Shown here: positions 16,269 to 25,838 of the stretch, one piece after another
How positions within the stretch are numbered: the stretch's first letter is position 1
Layout of the letters: each line of letters starts with the position of its first letter
Origin: Bacillota bacterium
GTDB taxonomy: Bacteria; Bacillota; UBA4882; UBA8346
DNA length: 64,000 bases
Direction of reading: 5' to 3'
Assembly (NCBI GenBank): GCA_023392595.1
Contig: JAEVYU010000050.1
Span: 1 to 64,000 of the forward strand
Program-made: the position numbers and the translations under genes
The notes under the pieces: generated by a model
Seen by the model: only the letters and a program-made list of their open reading frames with translations
What the model was told of the DNA's origin: nothing
The model's database searches: none

Positions 16269-16284
16269 TAACAAACGTTTGTTA
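16269..16284. promoter_or_regulatory. Perfect 16-bp LacI-type operator
   Basis: TAACAAACGTTTGTTA is fully palindromic with the central CG typical of LacI-family sites. A second site TTAGCAAACGTTTCTTAA lies at 16490-16507 before the kinase gene, and a contracted version TTAACAGTTTGTTAA lies at 20046-20060 before the solute-binding gene. Together they suggest one regulator for the xylo-oligosaccharide locus. Confidence 0.6.
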
Positions 16285-16489
16285 AAAAAATATCCCAACA
16301 ATTCATTGGACTGAAGTTTTTCCTATGGACCAGTCATCCAAGTTCAATGCATCGGTTTTATTGAAAAACGGGCGTGCAATCTCGGAAAGGTGTTTATTTC
16401 TCATATAAATTGCGCGGCAAGAAAGCCCTAAACGTATGCTGGCTCCGGGAATGAATAGCGGCCACCGAAAGTAAAACGGCCAACAATTT

Positions 16490-16507
16490 AGCAAACGTTT
16501 CTTAAAC
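16490..16507. promoter_or_regulatory. Second LacI-type operator upstream of kinase
   Basis: TTAGCAAACGTTTCTTAA differs at two symmetric positions from an ideal TTAACAAACGTTTGTTAA palindrome. It is about 85 bases before the kinase start. Confidence 0.5.
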
Positions 16508-16591
16508 TAATCCACACTCCCTTGAGGCGATCATCTCTTCACCGGTTGTATTTTAAAAAAACGCAGTCTCGAAAAGTGAGAATGACTGAAG

Positions 16592-18409
16592 ATGATAATG
16601 GGAATGAAAAAGGATTTTAAGCAACAAATGTTATTCAATCGGTTGTTAAACAACTTTTCAATTTCCCAAAAAATGATGCTCATTTTTGTGGGTTGCGTAA
16701 TTTTGCCATTACTGGTTCAAAATATTTTTTATTACAGCGCTACCGAAAATAACATTCAAAACGAAGTGGTGCAACGATTAACCCAGTCGTTAAGCGAGAA
16801 AACGGCCAAAGTTAATGGATGTATCGCCGGAACCATCGCTCTTTCCTTCCGCTACAATACCAATGAAGAGTTGTATAAATTTTTAGATACAAAATACAGT
16901 AGCCATTTTAATTATCTAATCCATTATCAGAGTGAAATCAAAAATATATTATCGGTTTTGGCTTACAATCAACAAGTAAGCCAATTGATCCTTTATACGG
17001 ATAACCCGACAATATTTAGTGGGGCATTGATAAAAAAAATAGCACCCGGGGATTTCAATACGCTTGGGGAAAAATTACTTGATTACAGACTGGATGCCTT
17101 TACTTCCTCTCCAAACGGACCTAAATTGCGGATAGCGTTAATTCCCATGCAACTAAAAAATTCCAGCGACAGGAGTTTAAGTATTGTCAGAACTTTAAAA
17201 TATTATCCGGAATACTCAAACTATCAAAAGGTTATTCGCATTGATATTAATTTATCATACCTTTCCTCCATGCTTAGAGAAAGCGATATGTTTGACAACA
17301 TCATCCTGGTGGATCCGAATTACAGAATTATCGCCTCGGCCAATACCTACCATGAAGTTGGCGCCTATGATGTTTTTTCAGCGAAGAAACTCAAGAAAGG
17401 CATTGTTATTCTGAAGCAGGATTTGAGTGATGTTCCCTTATCTTTATATGGCTTCTACGATACGAATATCGTTTCCAAAGAATTTACCAAAATGCGATGG
17501 AAAACCATTTTCATCGCCTTTGGAAGCATGCTGCTGGCGTTTTTTTGTATACTGCTTGTGGCGGGCAATATCACCCAAAGGACAAAGCTTGTTGTAAACC
17601 TGTCCAAGAGCATCGCTCAAGGTAATTTTGCTCAAATTAGCCCAAACAGGATCGGCAGAGACGAAATAGGTGTTCTGGCGGAAAGTATCAATCAGATGAG
17701 CCTTCGGTTGCAAACGCTGATTGATGAAGAATATAAGTCCCGTCTGATGAAAGCCCATTTGGAACGGGAAACGGCCCAGGCAAAATTGCTGGCCTTACAA
17801 AGCCAGGTCAATCCCCATTTTATGTTTAATACTCTTGAATGCATCCGTTTAAGGGCCATGGTTAAGAACGAAACCGAAACCGCCAAAATGATTATGTATA
17901 TCTCCAAAATGTTCCGGCATTTAATTGATTGGGAAGACGACATTATTCTTCTAAGTGAGGACATCAAATTCTTGGAAGAATTTTTAGATGTTCAGAAATA
18001 CCGTTTTGGAGACGAATTCGAATACGCTGTCATGGTTGATGAGACTGCCAAGAATTGTCTTTTGCCAAAACTGATTATACAGCCTGTGGTGGAAAATGCC
18101 TGTGTTCATGGAATTGAATCGATTTCCCGGCACAGGAGGATCGAAATCCGCATTGTAGTTTCGGACAGGCGGATGTTGATATCCGTTTTGGATAACGGTA
18201 TTGGCATCGTCGGAACACGCCTCGCGGAACTGCAAAAAATGCTTCAAGGCGGTGAAAAGCTTACCCATAGCGTCGGGCTGTATAATGTGTACCAGCGATT
18301 GTATTTGTATTATGGCAAAGACTTCACGATGGACGTTCAGAGTCAAGCGGGACAAGAAACCAAATTTAGTATCGTGATCCCAGTTCGCTTCGAAAAGGAG
18401 GAATTTTAG
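16592..18409 (+). CDS. YesM-type sensor histidine kinase
   Basis: A 605-residue membrane sensor. It has TM1 at about residues 27-48, an extracellular sensing region to about 300, TM2 at about 305-328, HAMP to about 380, then a His_kinase domain (PF06580) with L-Q-S-Q-V-N-P-H-F-M-F-N (phospho-His about residue 408) and a HATPase with N-A-C-V-H-G and D-N-G-I-G. This class senses extracellular oligosaccharides or the loaded binding protein in Bacillota. The stop overlaps the response regulator start by one base, so the pair is one unit. Several ATGs cluster at the start (16592, 16598, 16604) and none has a strong ribosome site, so the exact start is uncertain. Confidence 0.92.
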   Translation: MIMGMKKDFKQQMLFNRLLNNFSISQKMMLIFVGCVILPLLVQNIFYYSATENNIQNEVVQRLTQSLSEKTAKVNGCIAGTIALSFRYNTNEELYKFLDTKYSSHFNYLIHYQSEIKNILSVLAYNQQVSQLILYTDNPTIFSGALIKKIAPGDFNTLGEKLLDYRLDAFTSSPNGPKLRIALIPMQLKNSSDRSLSIVRTLKYYPEYSNYQKVIRIDINLSYLSSMLRESDMFDNIILVDPNYRIIASANTYHEVGAYDVFSAKKLKKGIVILKQDLSDVPLSLYGFYDTNIVSKEFTKMRWKTIFIAFGSMLLAFFCILLVAGNITQRTKLVVNLSKSIAQGNFAQISPNRIGRDEIGVLAESINQMSLRLQTLIDEEYKSRLMKAHLERETAQAKLLALQSQVNPHFMFNTLECIRLRAMVKNETETAKMIMYISKMFRHLIDWEDDIILLSEDIKFLEEFLDVQKYRFGDEFEYAVMVDETAKNCLLPKLIIQPVVENACVHGIESISRHRRIEIRIVVSDRRMLISVLDNGIGIVGTRLAELQKMLQGGEKLTHSVGLYNVYQRLYLYYGKDFTMDVQSQAGQETKFSIVIPVRFEKEEF

Positions 18410-19950
18410 TGTATTCGATTTTACTGGTCGATGACGAAAAAACTATCCGGGAATATTTACCCAAGGCGATCCCTTTTGAAAAATATGATTTTAAAATAGA
18501 CCATACCGCCATGAACGGGCAGGAAGCTCTTGATAAACTTTCGGTTACTAAACCGGATTTAATTTTGTTGGATGTCCGGATGCCCATGATGGACGGACTT
18601 CAATTTCTGAAAATCCTAAGGCAAGGTGAATTTTCTAACACCCTGGTGGTGATGCTTTCGGGTTATAGTGAGTTTGCTTATGCCCAAGAGGCCATGAAAT
18701 ATGGAGTCCAAGCTTATCTCAATAAACCTGTGGATGAGGATGAAATCGTTCCTTTGCTTGAAAAAATGCACGGGAAACTTGATGAGTATCACAACAAAAT
18801 AAGACTTGAAATGCTTCGAAAGCACGTCAATCTGTTAAACAATCTATATAATGGCGCAGCGGTGGACAGAGAAATATTTGGCGATTATACCCTGATGACC
18901 TGCGTCCTTTTTCCATGTTCCAATGATTTTAAAAATGACAACCCACAACTTATGATGCTGGAGTGCCTTTCAAAGGTAATCGGCGGGATTGAAAACTACT
19001 TATTCCGCACCATAAACAGTCAATATACCTTTTTACTCCCTCCTAAAATATTTGAATCCTTTCATAATGACAAAAAATTATTCGTTGGCAGTCTTTCAAG
19101 GTCGTTTAAAAAGAATAAAATCGATTGCGCCATACTTTTAGACTCGTATGTTTTCCGGGGCGAGCGTGGGATTTATCAGGAAAATAGCTTTCGAAAAGAC
19201 TTTACCGATCATCTGCACCGAATGTTAACGGAACTGTTTTTTTCGCCCATTGAATTTATGGACTATCAACCGAACCAATTCAAGATGAGTGAGGAGTTAT
19301 TCCTTGAATGCAGGATTCTGGAGGAAATCAAGCAGCATTTTTCATCATTGAATAAGGCCGGGCTATTGACGAGCGTTGAAAAACTTATGAATGAAATCGA
19401 AAACGCCCATTTGGGAATTGATTACATCCAAGAGATAACCTACAGAATATATTACATCATCGTAAACGAGTTAGCCGTATCGGATCATCAAAATCAAGGG
19501 AAAGAAATTTTAGCCCGTCCTGAATGGCTGGATTACCGTTACTTTGTTTCATTTAAGAAATGGAAAGAAATGCTGCTGGCTTTAATATCGGAAGGCTTCG
19601 TCTTTAATGAACGCAGATGCAAAATGGTGAATCTGGGAATCAGTAGAGAAGTTATCGAATATGTTCACCTTCACTACATGGAGCCCATCAATTTGAAACA
19701 GCTTGCGGATAAGTTTTTTATGAATGCCGCTTATTTGGGTAGATCCTTTCAAAAGGCCACCGGAGTGAACTTCAAGCAGTACGTCAATCATCTTCGAATC
19801 GTGGAAGCAAAAAAGCTTTTGCTCCATACCAATAAGCTGATTTATGAAATAGCAAACGAAGTCGGCTATACGGAAAGCAAATACTTCATTGTTAAGTTCA
19901 GCCGGGAAGTCGGTAAAAGTCCTACGGAATATAGAAATCAGATGGAATGA
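18409..19950 (+). CDS. YesN-type AraC response regulator
   Basis: A 513-residue regulator. The receiver domain (residues 1-125) has V-D-D-E, phospho-acceptor Asp55 in L-L-D-V-R-M-P and Lys in Y-L-N-K-P-V. A long middle region links it to an AraC double helix-turn-helix (about 410-513) with G-Y-T-E-S-K-Y-F and S-P-T-E-Y-R-N-Q. GTG 18409 follows AAGGAGG. It should be phosphorylated by the kinase encoded upstream and activate the transporter and xylanase genes downstream. Confidence 0.92.
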   Translation: MYSILLVDDEKTIREYLPKAIPFEKYDFKIDHTAMNGQEALDKLSVTKPDLILLDVRMPMMDGLQFLKILRQGEFSNTLVVMLSGYSEFAYAQEAMKYGVQAYLNKPVDEDEIVPLLEKMHGKLDEYHNKIRLEMLRKHVNLLNNLYNGAAVDREIFGDYTLMTCVLFPCSNDFKNDNPQLMMLECLSKVIGGIENYLFRTINSQYTFLLPPKIFESFHNDKKLFVGSLSRSFKKNKIDCAILLDSYVFRGERGIYQENSFRKDFTDHLHRMLTELFFSPIEFMDYQPNQFKMSEELFLECRILEEIKQHFSSLNKAGLLTSVEKLMNEIENAHLGIDYIQEITYRIYYIIVNELAVSDHQNQGKEILARPEWLDYRYFVSFKKWKEMLLALISEGFVFNERRCKMVNLGISREVIEYVHLHYMEPINLKQLADKFFMNAAYLGRSFQKATGVNFKQYVNHLRIVEAKKLLLHTNKLIYEIANEVGYTESKYFIVKFSREVGKSPTEYRNQME

Positions 19951-20002
19951 GTTCATTCACGGAAGAGGTTTAGAAAATGGAGTTTAAAGTATTTTTTTTG
20001 GA

Positions 20003-20060
20003 ATGACTCTGATTTCTTCTCATGATAAAATAAAGCAATAATATGTTAACAGTTTGTTAA
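20003..20060 (+). promoter_or_regulatory. Candidate promoter and operator before sugar SBP
   Basis: ATGACT (20003-20008), 17 bases and TAAAAT (20026-20031) form a weak promoter suited to activation by the YesN-type regulator. The inverted repeat TTAACA-GTT-TGTTAA (20046-20060) lies just downstream, like a shortened form of the palindrome at 16269-16284. Confidence 0.45.
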
Positions 20061-20087
20061 GAATTAAAGAGAGGTGGCTACTTCATA

Positions 20088-21770
20088 ATGAAAAATTTTC
20101 GAAAAGTATTGCCATCATTGATGATTGCGCTAATGGTTTTTTCGATGGCAGGATTTGGACTCTCTAGGGTTTCCGCAGCTAAAATCGAGAAGGATGCGGA
20201 GACCGGGTTGCCGATGATGGCGGATCGCAATCATCCGGTAACATTTAAGATTTTTGTGCGTGACCCGGGCATCGTTCCTGCCAAGAACAATCCGGTATTA
20301 AAGAAAATAACCGAATTGACCGGAGTTACCATTGATTATGAATTTCTGGTCGGTGATTTGCTTCAAAAGATTGGCGTCATGATTGCGGGTGAGGACTACC
20401 CGGATGCAATTTTCGCCGGAGACTCGCTTCAAAAATTTATAGACGCCGGCGCCTTTATTCCCCTGGAAAACAAAATCAAAAAATATCCGAATTTGAATAC
20501 TCATTATGATCCGTTTAAAAAGGCAATGACTGCCAAAGATGGCCATATCTATAATCTTGAAATCTATAATGTTCCCACGAATGCTCCGGTCTTTGAGAAT
20601 CGCGCCGTGGGATTTTTCATTCAAAAAGCGGTTCTGGAAGAGAATGGCTACAAGGTACCCCGGACTATCGATGAATATTTCAAGCTGATTGAGAATTATA
20701 AAGCCAATCATCCAACCATCGATGGCGTAAAAACCATCGGTTTTGAAATCCTCTGTGACGGCTGGAGGGACTTTTGCCTGCGCAACCCGGCGCAGCATCT
20801 GATGGGAGCAGGAAATGACGGTGATGTCTATGTTAATCCCAAAACCTATAAGGCATCTTTCTATCAAATCACCGATACTGCTAAAAATTATTATAAAAAG
20901 CTGAACGAGGAATATCACAAAGGAATTATCGAACCGGAGACTTTTACCGAAAACTACGACCAGTACATATCCAGAATAACGACTGGCGCGGTGCTTGGCA
21001 TGTTCGATCAGCAATGGAACTTCTGGGCCAATGCTGAAAACTTATTAAGAACCGAGCGAAAATTTAACCGCACGTATATTGCGGTTCCGATAACCAATCC
21101 CGGTGTCAAGGATGGTTATCTTGATGATCCAATTTCAACATTCAGTGGCCTCAATGGCATGGGGATTACCAAGAAATGCAAGAATCCCGAACGGCTGCTG
21201 GAATTTTATAACTGGTTGCTGCGGCAGGATGTTCAGGATTATCTGGAGTGGGGTATCGAAGGGAAGGATTATAAAAAAGTTGGTAAAAATGATAAGATTC
21301 TTACCGATGCCCGCCGGGAGTTGACCCGGGATTTTGCCAAGGCGCGGGATTTGACCGGTTATACACTCTGGAACTTTTCCCCGAAGCGCGAAGGCCTTTA
21401 TAAAGATGGGAGTCCCTGCAGACCCGCCTATGATTCCCTTGCCGAATTTATGGCATCCCAGTCGGATTATGATCGAAAATTCCTGGCCGCTTTAAAGATT
21501 AACTATCCGGCGCAATTGCTCTCGCGGCCTGTCAAACGTCCGGCTTATTACCCGGTCTGGGGGATGCCGATTGAGGACGGAAGCGCCGCGAAGGTAGCGA
21601 ATACCGCGATGAATGATGTTACCAGAAAGTATTACCCGCGTTTGATTATGGCAAAGCCAAGTGAATATGATAATTTATGGAATAAGTTTTTGGCCGATTT
21701 CAAAGCCTGCAATCCCGGGCCGTATTTGGATGAGGTCAACCGGTTGATTAAGAAAAGAATGAGCCAATAA
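20088..21770 (+). CDS. LplA-type extracellular sugar-binding protein
   Basis: A 560-residue exported solute-binding protein. The signal peptide covers about 30 residues ending at V-S-A-A. The sequence has the family-1 ABC sugar binder layout of the large LplA class (T-F-K-I-F-V-R-D-P, then A-G-E-D-Y-P-D-A-I-F), which serves LplB/YtcP-type permeases lacking their own ATPase gene. It would bind xylo-oligosaccharides given the GH8, GH43 and GH39 genes downstream. The signal peptide has no cysteine for lipidation, although relatives are often lipoproteins. GAGAGGTGG precedes the ATG. Confidence 0.9.
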   Translation: MKNFRKVLPSLMIALMVFSMAGFGLSRVSAAKIEKDAETGLPMMADRNHPVTFKIFVRDPGIVPAKNNPVLKKITELTGVTIDYEFLVGDLLQKIGVMIAGEDYPDAIFAGDSLQKFIDAGAFIPLENKIKKYPNLNTHYDPFKKAMTAKDGHIYNLEIYNVPTNAPVFENRAVGFFIQKAVLEENGYKVPRTIDEYFKLIENYKANHPTIDGVKTIGFEILCDGWRDFCLRNPAQHLMGAGNDGDVYVNPKTYKASFYQITDTAKNYYKKLNEEYHKGIIEPETFTENYDQYISRITTGAVLGMFDQQWNFWANAENLLRTERKFNRTYIAVPITNPGVKDGYLDDPISTFSGLNGMGITKKCKNPERLLEFYNWLLRQDVQDYLEWGIEGKDYKKVGKNDKILTDARRELTRDFAKARDLTGYTLWNFSPKREGLYKDGSPCRPAYDSLAEFMASQSDYDRKFLAALKINYPAQLLSRPVKRPAYYPVWGMPIEDGSAAKVANTAMNDVTRKYYPRLIMAKPSEYDNLWNKFLADFKACNPGPYLDEVNRLIKKRMSQ

Positions 21771-21817
21771 ATTAATTTATCAATCTTGCCGGCTTATCGG
21801 CTTAAAAATGAAATGAG

Positions 21818-21858
21818 TGATGGAGGTTGAGGATATCCTTTCTCCATCATTTATTTTC
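21818..21858 (+). terminator. Partial terminator between SBP and permeases
   Basis: TGATGGAG (21818-21825) pairs perfectly with CTCCATCA (21842-21849), followed by TTTATTTT. Located between the binding protein and permease genes, it would leave more binding-protein than permease transcript, a common arrangement. Confidence 0.75.
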
Positions 21859-21922
21859 ATCGGAAAACAATTTTGTGGATAATGGATTCCAATAATGTTG
21901 AAGCAACAAGGGAGAGACGGAA

Positions 21923-22888
21923 ATGAGGGCTCAAAGTCCGGCATTACAACCACTGACGGGAAGAGTACCGAAACGGGAAAATCCGTGGAAAAAATATATC
22001 GCCCAAAAAGAACTTTTTATCATGATCCTCCCCTGGATGATCATAGCGTTTATTTTTTGCTATCTACCCTTGAGCGGGTGGATCATGGCTTTTGAAAATT
22101 ACTTGCCTTATAAGGGATACCTGGGCTCATCATGGGTGGGTTTGGAGCAGTTTAAGTTTTTGCTGCAGAATCCGACCTTTTGGCAAACCTTCCGAAATAC
22201 GGTTTGCATGTCCCTTTTAAGCTTGTTTTTCGGATTTGTTTGCGCCATCGGGTTGGCGTTGTTACTCAATGAAATGCGCTGGCGGCGATTTAAAAGTTTC
22301 ACCCAGACCATATCATATTTACCGCATTTTTTGAGTTGGGTTATCGTTTGCGCTTTGATTCAAGGCATATTGTCCACCGGAGCCGATGGAACAGTAAACA
22401 ATGTACTCATGAGTACCGGCATGATTCATAAGCCAATATTATGGCTGGGAGAACCGAAGTATTTTTGGTGGGTCAATACCTTCGCGAATATCTGGAAAGA
22501 AGTCGGGTGGAATTCTATCATTTATCTGGCGGCGATGTCCTCGATCGATCCGGAACTTTACGAATCTTGCGAAATCGATGGCGGCAACCGTTTTTCCAAG
22601 ATATGGCATATTACTCTCCCGGGAATCCGGACTACGATTTTGGTGCTCTTGATTATGAATGTCGGATGGGTATTAAACGGCTATGAATTTCAATACCTGG
22701 CGGGCAACAAGGGCCTGGTGCTTGACGTTTCCCAAACCATTGATATATTTGTATTGAAATACGGCATTCAGCTTGGAAACTATTCATTGGCCACCGCGGC
22801 CGGAATATTTAAATCCGTGATTTCAATAGGACTGGTTGCCTATACCAATCATCTAGCTGCGAAATTTGATGAAGGCACGTTACTGTAA
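21923..22888 (+). CDS. LplB-type sugar ABC permease
   Basis: A 321-residue permease with six hydrophobic helices from about residue 30 and the EAA loop Y-E-S-C-E-I-D-G-G-N-R-F-S-K-I-W-H-I-T-L-P-G (about residues 212-233). It forms the import pore with the permease encoded next. ATG 21923 follows GGGAGAG. The C-terminus lies right beside the next gene's AAGGAGGG. No ATPase gene is in this locus, so a shared MsmX-like ATPase is likely. Confidence 0.9.
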   Translation: MRAQSPALQPLTGRVPKRENPWKKYIAQKELFIMILPWMIIAFIFCYLPLSGWIMAFENYLPYKGYLGSSWVGLEQFKFLLQNPTFWQTFRNTVCMSLLSLFFGFVCAIGLALLLNEMRWRRFKSFTQTISYLPHFLSWVIVCALIQGILSTGADGTVNNVLMSTGMIHKPILWLGEPKYFWWVNTFANIWKEVGWNSIIYLAAMSSIDPELYESCEIDGGNRFSKIWHITLPGIRTTILVLLIMNVGWVLNGYEFQYLAGNKGLVLDVSQTIDIFVLKYGIQLGNYSLATAAGIFKSVISIGLVAYTNHLAAKFDEGTLL

Positions 22889-22901
22889 GGAGGGAGTCAA
22901 G

Positions 22902-23819
22902 ATGGCGACTGAAAAAACGGAAATTAGGCGTCAAGGATTGGAACCGATTCTGTTTCATACCATCAATACACTGGTGATGTTGATGGTCATTACCGTGATG
23001 TTATATCCGTTCTGGAATATCATTGCCGTATCATTCAACAATGCCCAGGATACATTGAGAGGCGGCATCACCTTTTGGCCAAGAGTGTTTTCGCTGTATA
23101 ATTATCAAACCGTTTTTAAGAATGAATTATTGGTCATTGGTTTTGTCAATTCGGTATTGCGGACACTCCTGGGGACGGCTTTGGGTGTTTTTGTCGCCGC
23201 GATGGTGGGGTATGTGCTTTCCCGGCCTGAGTTTTTATGGCGCAAGTTTGCCACGGGCTTTTTTCTGGTGACGATGTACGTATCCGCAGGTTTGATCCCT
23301 AATTATTTTCTAGTGAAGGACTTGCATTTGACCAATAATTTTTTGGTATACATTCTGCCCACATTGGTCAACGTTTTTAACATTATTGTGATGCGATCCT
23401 ATATCCAAACTCTTCCCTCCAGCCTGGTAGAGGCGGCGAATATTGATGGCGCAGGCCATTTCCGTTGCTTTTTTCAAATCATTTTGCCATGCTGCAAGCC
23501 GGTGCTGGCGACTATCGCTTTATGGTGCGCCGTATGGCAATGGGACTCCTGGTTTGATACCTTTATCTATTGCTCCAGTAATACCAATCTCACTACTCTC
23601 CAATATGAAATGATGAAATTATTGTCCTCGGCGATGAATTCGGCTACGGATCGTTCCGCGGCGTCGGCATTTGGTGGCAATCAGCTTGTGGATACGGTGA
23701 CGCCTGTTTCAATGCGCGCGGCCATAACGGTAGTTGCCTCGGTTCCTATTTTGTTCGTTTATCCGTTTTTGCAAAAATATTTTGTGAAGGGTGTTACTAT
23801 CGGCGCAGTGAAGGGCTGA
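22902..23819 (+). CDS. LplC/YtcP-type sugar ABC permease
   Basis: A 305-residue permease, the partner of the preceding gene. It has six helices and the EAA loop V-E-A-A-N-I-D-G-A-G-H-F-R-C-F-F-Q-I-I-L-P (about residues 178-198), and ends F-V-K-G-V-T-I-G-A-V-K-G as is standard in this class. The start ATG 22902 was chosen for AAGGAGGG six bases upstream. Earlier in-frame ATGs would overlap the previous gene. Confidence 0.9.
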   Translation: MATEKTEIRRQGLEPILFHTINTLVMLMVITVMLYPFWNIIAVSFNNAQDTLRGGITFWPRVFSLYNYQTVFKNELLVIGFVNSVLRTLLGTALGVFVAAMVGYVLSRPEFLWRKFATGFFLVTMYVSAGLIPNYFLVKDLHLTNNFLVYILPTLVNVFNIIVMRSYIQTLPSSLVEAANIDGAGHFRCFFQIILPCCKPVLATIALWCAVWQWDSWFDTFIYCSSNTNLTTLQYEMMKLLSSAMNSATDRSAASAFGGNQLVDTVTPVSMRAAITVVASVPILFVYPFLQKYFVKGVTIGAVKG

Positions 23820-23849
23820 GCGTTCATAGAGGATTAAAGGAGAGAGAGT

Positions 23850-24986
23850 ATGCCGGCAGGGGCGTTTTATACCGGGAAATATCCCAATTTATTTGCGGAA
23901 ATCGGAATCTCTCAAAAGAACATCGATCGGAAAATTGCGGATACTTTCCAGCGAATATTTTTTAACGCCGAGGAGAAAATTTATTTTGAAATCAGCAAAG
24001 ACGGCAACGAGATGGGCTATGTGCTGGATACGGGAAATCATGACGCCCGTACCGAGGGTATGAGTTATGGAATGATGATGGCTGTCCAAATGGACCGCCA
24101 GGACATTTTTGATAGGTTATGGTTATTCGCCAAGACTTATATGTATCAAAGCAGTGGTCAATATCAGGGTTATTTCGCCTGGTCGGTCGGAGCCGACGGG
24201 GCCAAGAACGCCGAGGGACCGGCGCCGGACGGGGAAGAATACTTTGCCATGGCCCTCTTTTTTGCCGGCAATCGATGGGGTGACAGGGAGCGGCCATTTG
24301 ACTACAGCGTACAGGCACGGGATATCCTGCGGCACTGTATTCATCAATCTGAACTTGTGGCGGGCGGAGAGCCGATGTGGGACAGCAACAATCACTATAT
24401 CAAATTTGTACCGGAAGCGCAATTTTCGGATCCCTCCTATCATCTGCCGCACTTTTATGAGCTTTTTGCGCTGATGGCCGATGAACAGGACAGGCTCTTC
24501 TGGCAAAAAGCCGCCGCAGCAAGCCGTGGCTACCTGCATATTTCCTGTGATAAGGATACGGGGATGGCCCCCGAATATGCTGAATTTGACGGCAGGCCCA
24601 AAAAATTGTTCCGTGATTTTCAATTCTATTCCGATGCCTATCGGGTGGCCATGAATATCGGTTTGGATGCAGCGTGGTTTGATAAGGATCAATCTCTGAG
24701 AGATATCGTGGATAAGCTTCAGAGCTTTTTCAGCGAGAAAACGGATTTGGGAGAGTATTATCCATACACTCTCAAGGGTGAACCTTTCGACGAGCCCGCC
24801 ATGCATCCTGTGGCCATCATTGCAACCAATGCCGCCGGTTCTCTGGCTGCAAGGGGGAAATACCGGCTCCAATGGGTCAGGTATTTCTGGGATCTTCCCC
24901 TCAGAAAGGGATCCCGCCGCTACTACGACAATTGCCTTTATTTTTTTAGTCTGTTAATGTTGGCGGGAGAGTTTAAGATTTATTAG
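23850..24986 (+). CDS. GH8 reducing-end xylose-releasing exo-oligoxylanase
   Basis: A 378-residue cytosolic GH8 enzyme without signal peptide, closely resembling the Rex enzyme of Bacillus halodurans (EC 3.2.1.156). G-A-F-Y-T-G-K-Y begins it. The acid catalyst is Glu69 in R-T-E-G-M-S-Y-G, Asp127 is in A-P-D-G-E-E-Y-F, and the likely base Asp is near 261 in F-Y-S-D-A-Y-R-V-A. R-R-Y-Y-D-N-C-L-Y-F ends it. It removes xylose from the reducing end of imported xylo-oligosaccharides. Length matches the family. It is 30 bases after the permease gene with GGAGAGAG in front. The gene name rex is avoided because it would clash with the redox regulator. Confidence 0.93.
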   Translation: MPAGAFYTGKYPNLFAEIGISQKNIDRKIADTFQRIFFNAEEKIYFEISKDGNEMGYVLDTGNHDARTEGMSYGMMMAVQMDRQDIFDRLWLFAKTYMYQSSGQYQGYFAWSVGADGAKNAEGPAPDGEEYFAMALFFAGNRWGDRERPFDYSVQARDILRHCIHQSELVAGGEPMWDSNNHYIKFVPEAQFSDPSYHLPHFYELFALMADEQDRLFWQKAAAASRGYLHISCDKDTGMAPEYAEFDGRPKKLFRDFQFYSDAYRVAMNIGLDAAWFDKDQSLRDIVDKLQSFFSEKTDLGEYYPYTLKGEPFDEPAMHPVAIIATNAAGSLAARGKYRLQWVRYFWDLPLRKGSRRYYDNCLYFFSLLMLAGEFKIY

Positions 24987-24988
24987 AT

Positions 24989-25672
24989 GTGTATCGGGCA
25001 ATAAGTGGTTATGTTGAAGGAATAGTTTTGGTGTGCATTTCTTTAAGCGCTGAGTATATAAGTTTTTTAAAGCAAAAAAAGGTGCCGTTTGTTTGTATTG
25101 ATTGCTTTGTTGTTGATAAAAGCGTTTACAACGTATATGTGGACAATGAAGAAGCGGGATACAATGCCGGTCACTACTTGATCGAACTCGGGCATAAAAA
25201 ATTGGCTTTTATTCACGGACTTTATAATTCATTTGAGAGCAAATTCCGCTTCAAAGGTTTCTGCCGCGCTTTACATGAACATAATATTTTATTACCCAAA
25301 AAATGGGTCGGACAGGGTGACTTTACGAAGACCGGGGGTTATCTGGTCACGCTTGAATTTTTGAAATTGCCGGACAGACCCACCGCTATTTTCGCCGCCA
25401 ACGATCAAATGGCTATGGGAGCGATTGCGGCAGTTACAGAATCCGGATTCAAAGTTCCCGAGGACATTTCGATTGTCGGTTTCGATGATATCGAAGCGGC
25501 ATCTGTGGTTCAAACGCCGTTAACAACCATCCGGCAGCCCATTGAGGAAATGGGGAAAAACGCCACGGAAATTCTTTTTCGTTTAATGAATGGGGAAAAT
25601 GTGCCGGAAAATGTGATATTGCATCAAACCCATCTTGTGGAACGATCTTCTTGTGTCAGGATAACCGGATGA
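24989..25672 (+). pseudogene. Headless LacI-family regulator (sensor domain only)
   Basis: A 227-codon frame encodes the sugar-binding core of a LacI/GalR repressor: G-Y-V-E-G-I-V-L, Y-V-D-N-E-E-A-G-Y, I-F-A-A-N-D-Q-M-A-M-G, I-V-G-F-D-D-I and T-T-I-R-Q-P-I. The DNA-binding helix-turn-helix and about the first 110 residues are missing. The frame starts at GTG only two bases after the GH8 stop, so the front was probably lost by deletion fused to the GH8 end. It may still be translated by coupling and could bind ligand, but it cannot bind operators. An intact LacI copy may exist elsewhere. Confidence 0.8.
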
Positions 25673-25685
25673 TTTTTTTCCTTAC

Positions 25686-25697
25686 TTAACCGGTTAA
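25686..25697. promoter_or_regulatory. 12-bp palindrome upstream of GH43
   Basis: TTAACCGGTTAA is a perfect palindrome with a central CG, resembling LacI-type half-sites. It lies 140 bases before the GH43 start. Confidence 0.4.
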
Positions 25698-25838
25698 TTA
25701 AACCTTACTCCGGTAAATGCTTTCTTGCGAACCCGACCGTTGAACCATTGAAAGGAGGGAGCAAACATTCGATTCTAATTTCATGAGCTTTTATAAACTC
25801 AAATAAAACATTCATTCCTATCAAGGAGAAGTTGAGAA

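Larger units (their letters stand above)
15826..16591. other. Long intergenic region with two LacI-type sites
   Basis: No gene can be supported in these 766 bases. The stretch includes the divergent promoters of the SDR gene and the sensor kinase, and two related palindromes at 16269-16284 and 16490-16507. Confidence 0.6.

Noticed and set aside
24989..25672. Intact regulator with start at 24989
   Set aside because: The frame begins inside the LacI sensor domain. The whole helix-turn-helix and hinge are absent.
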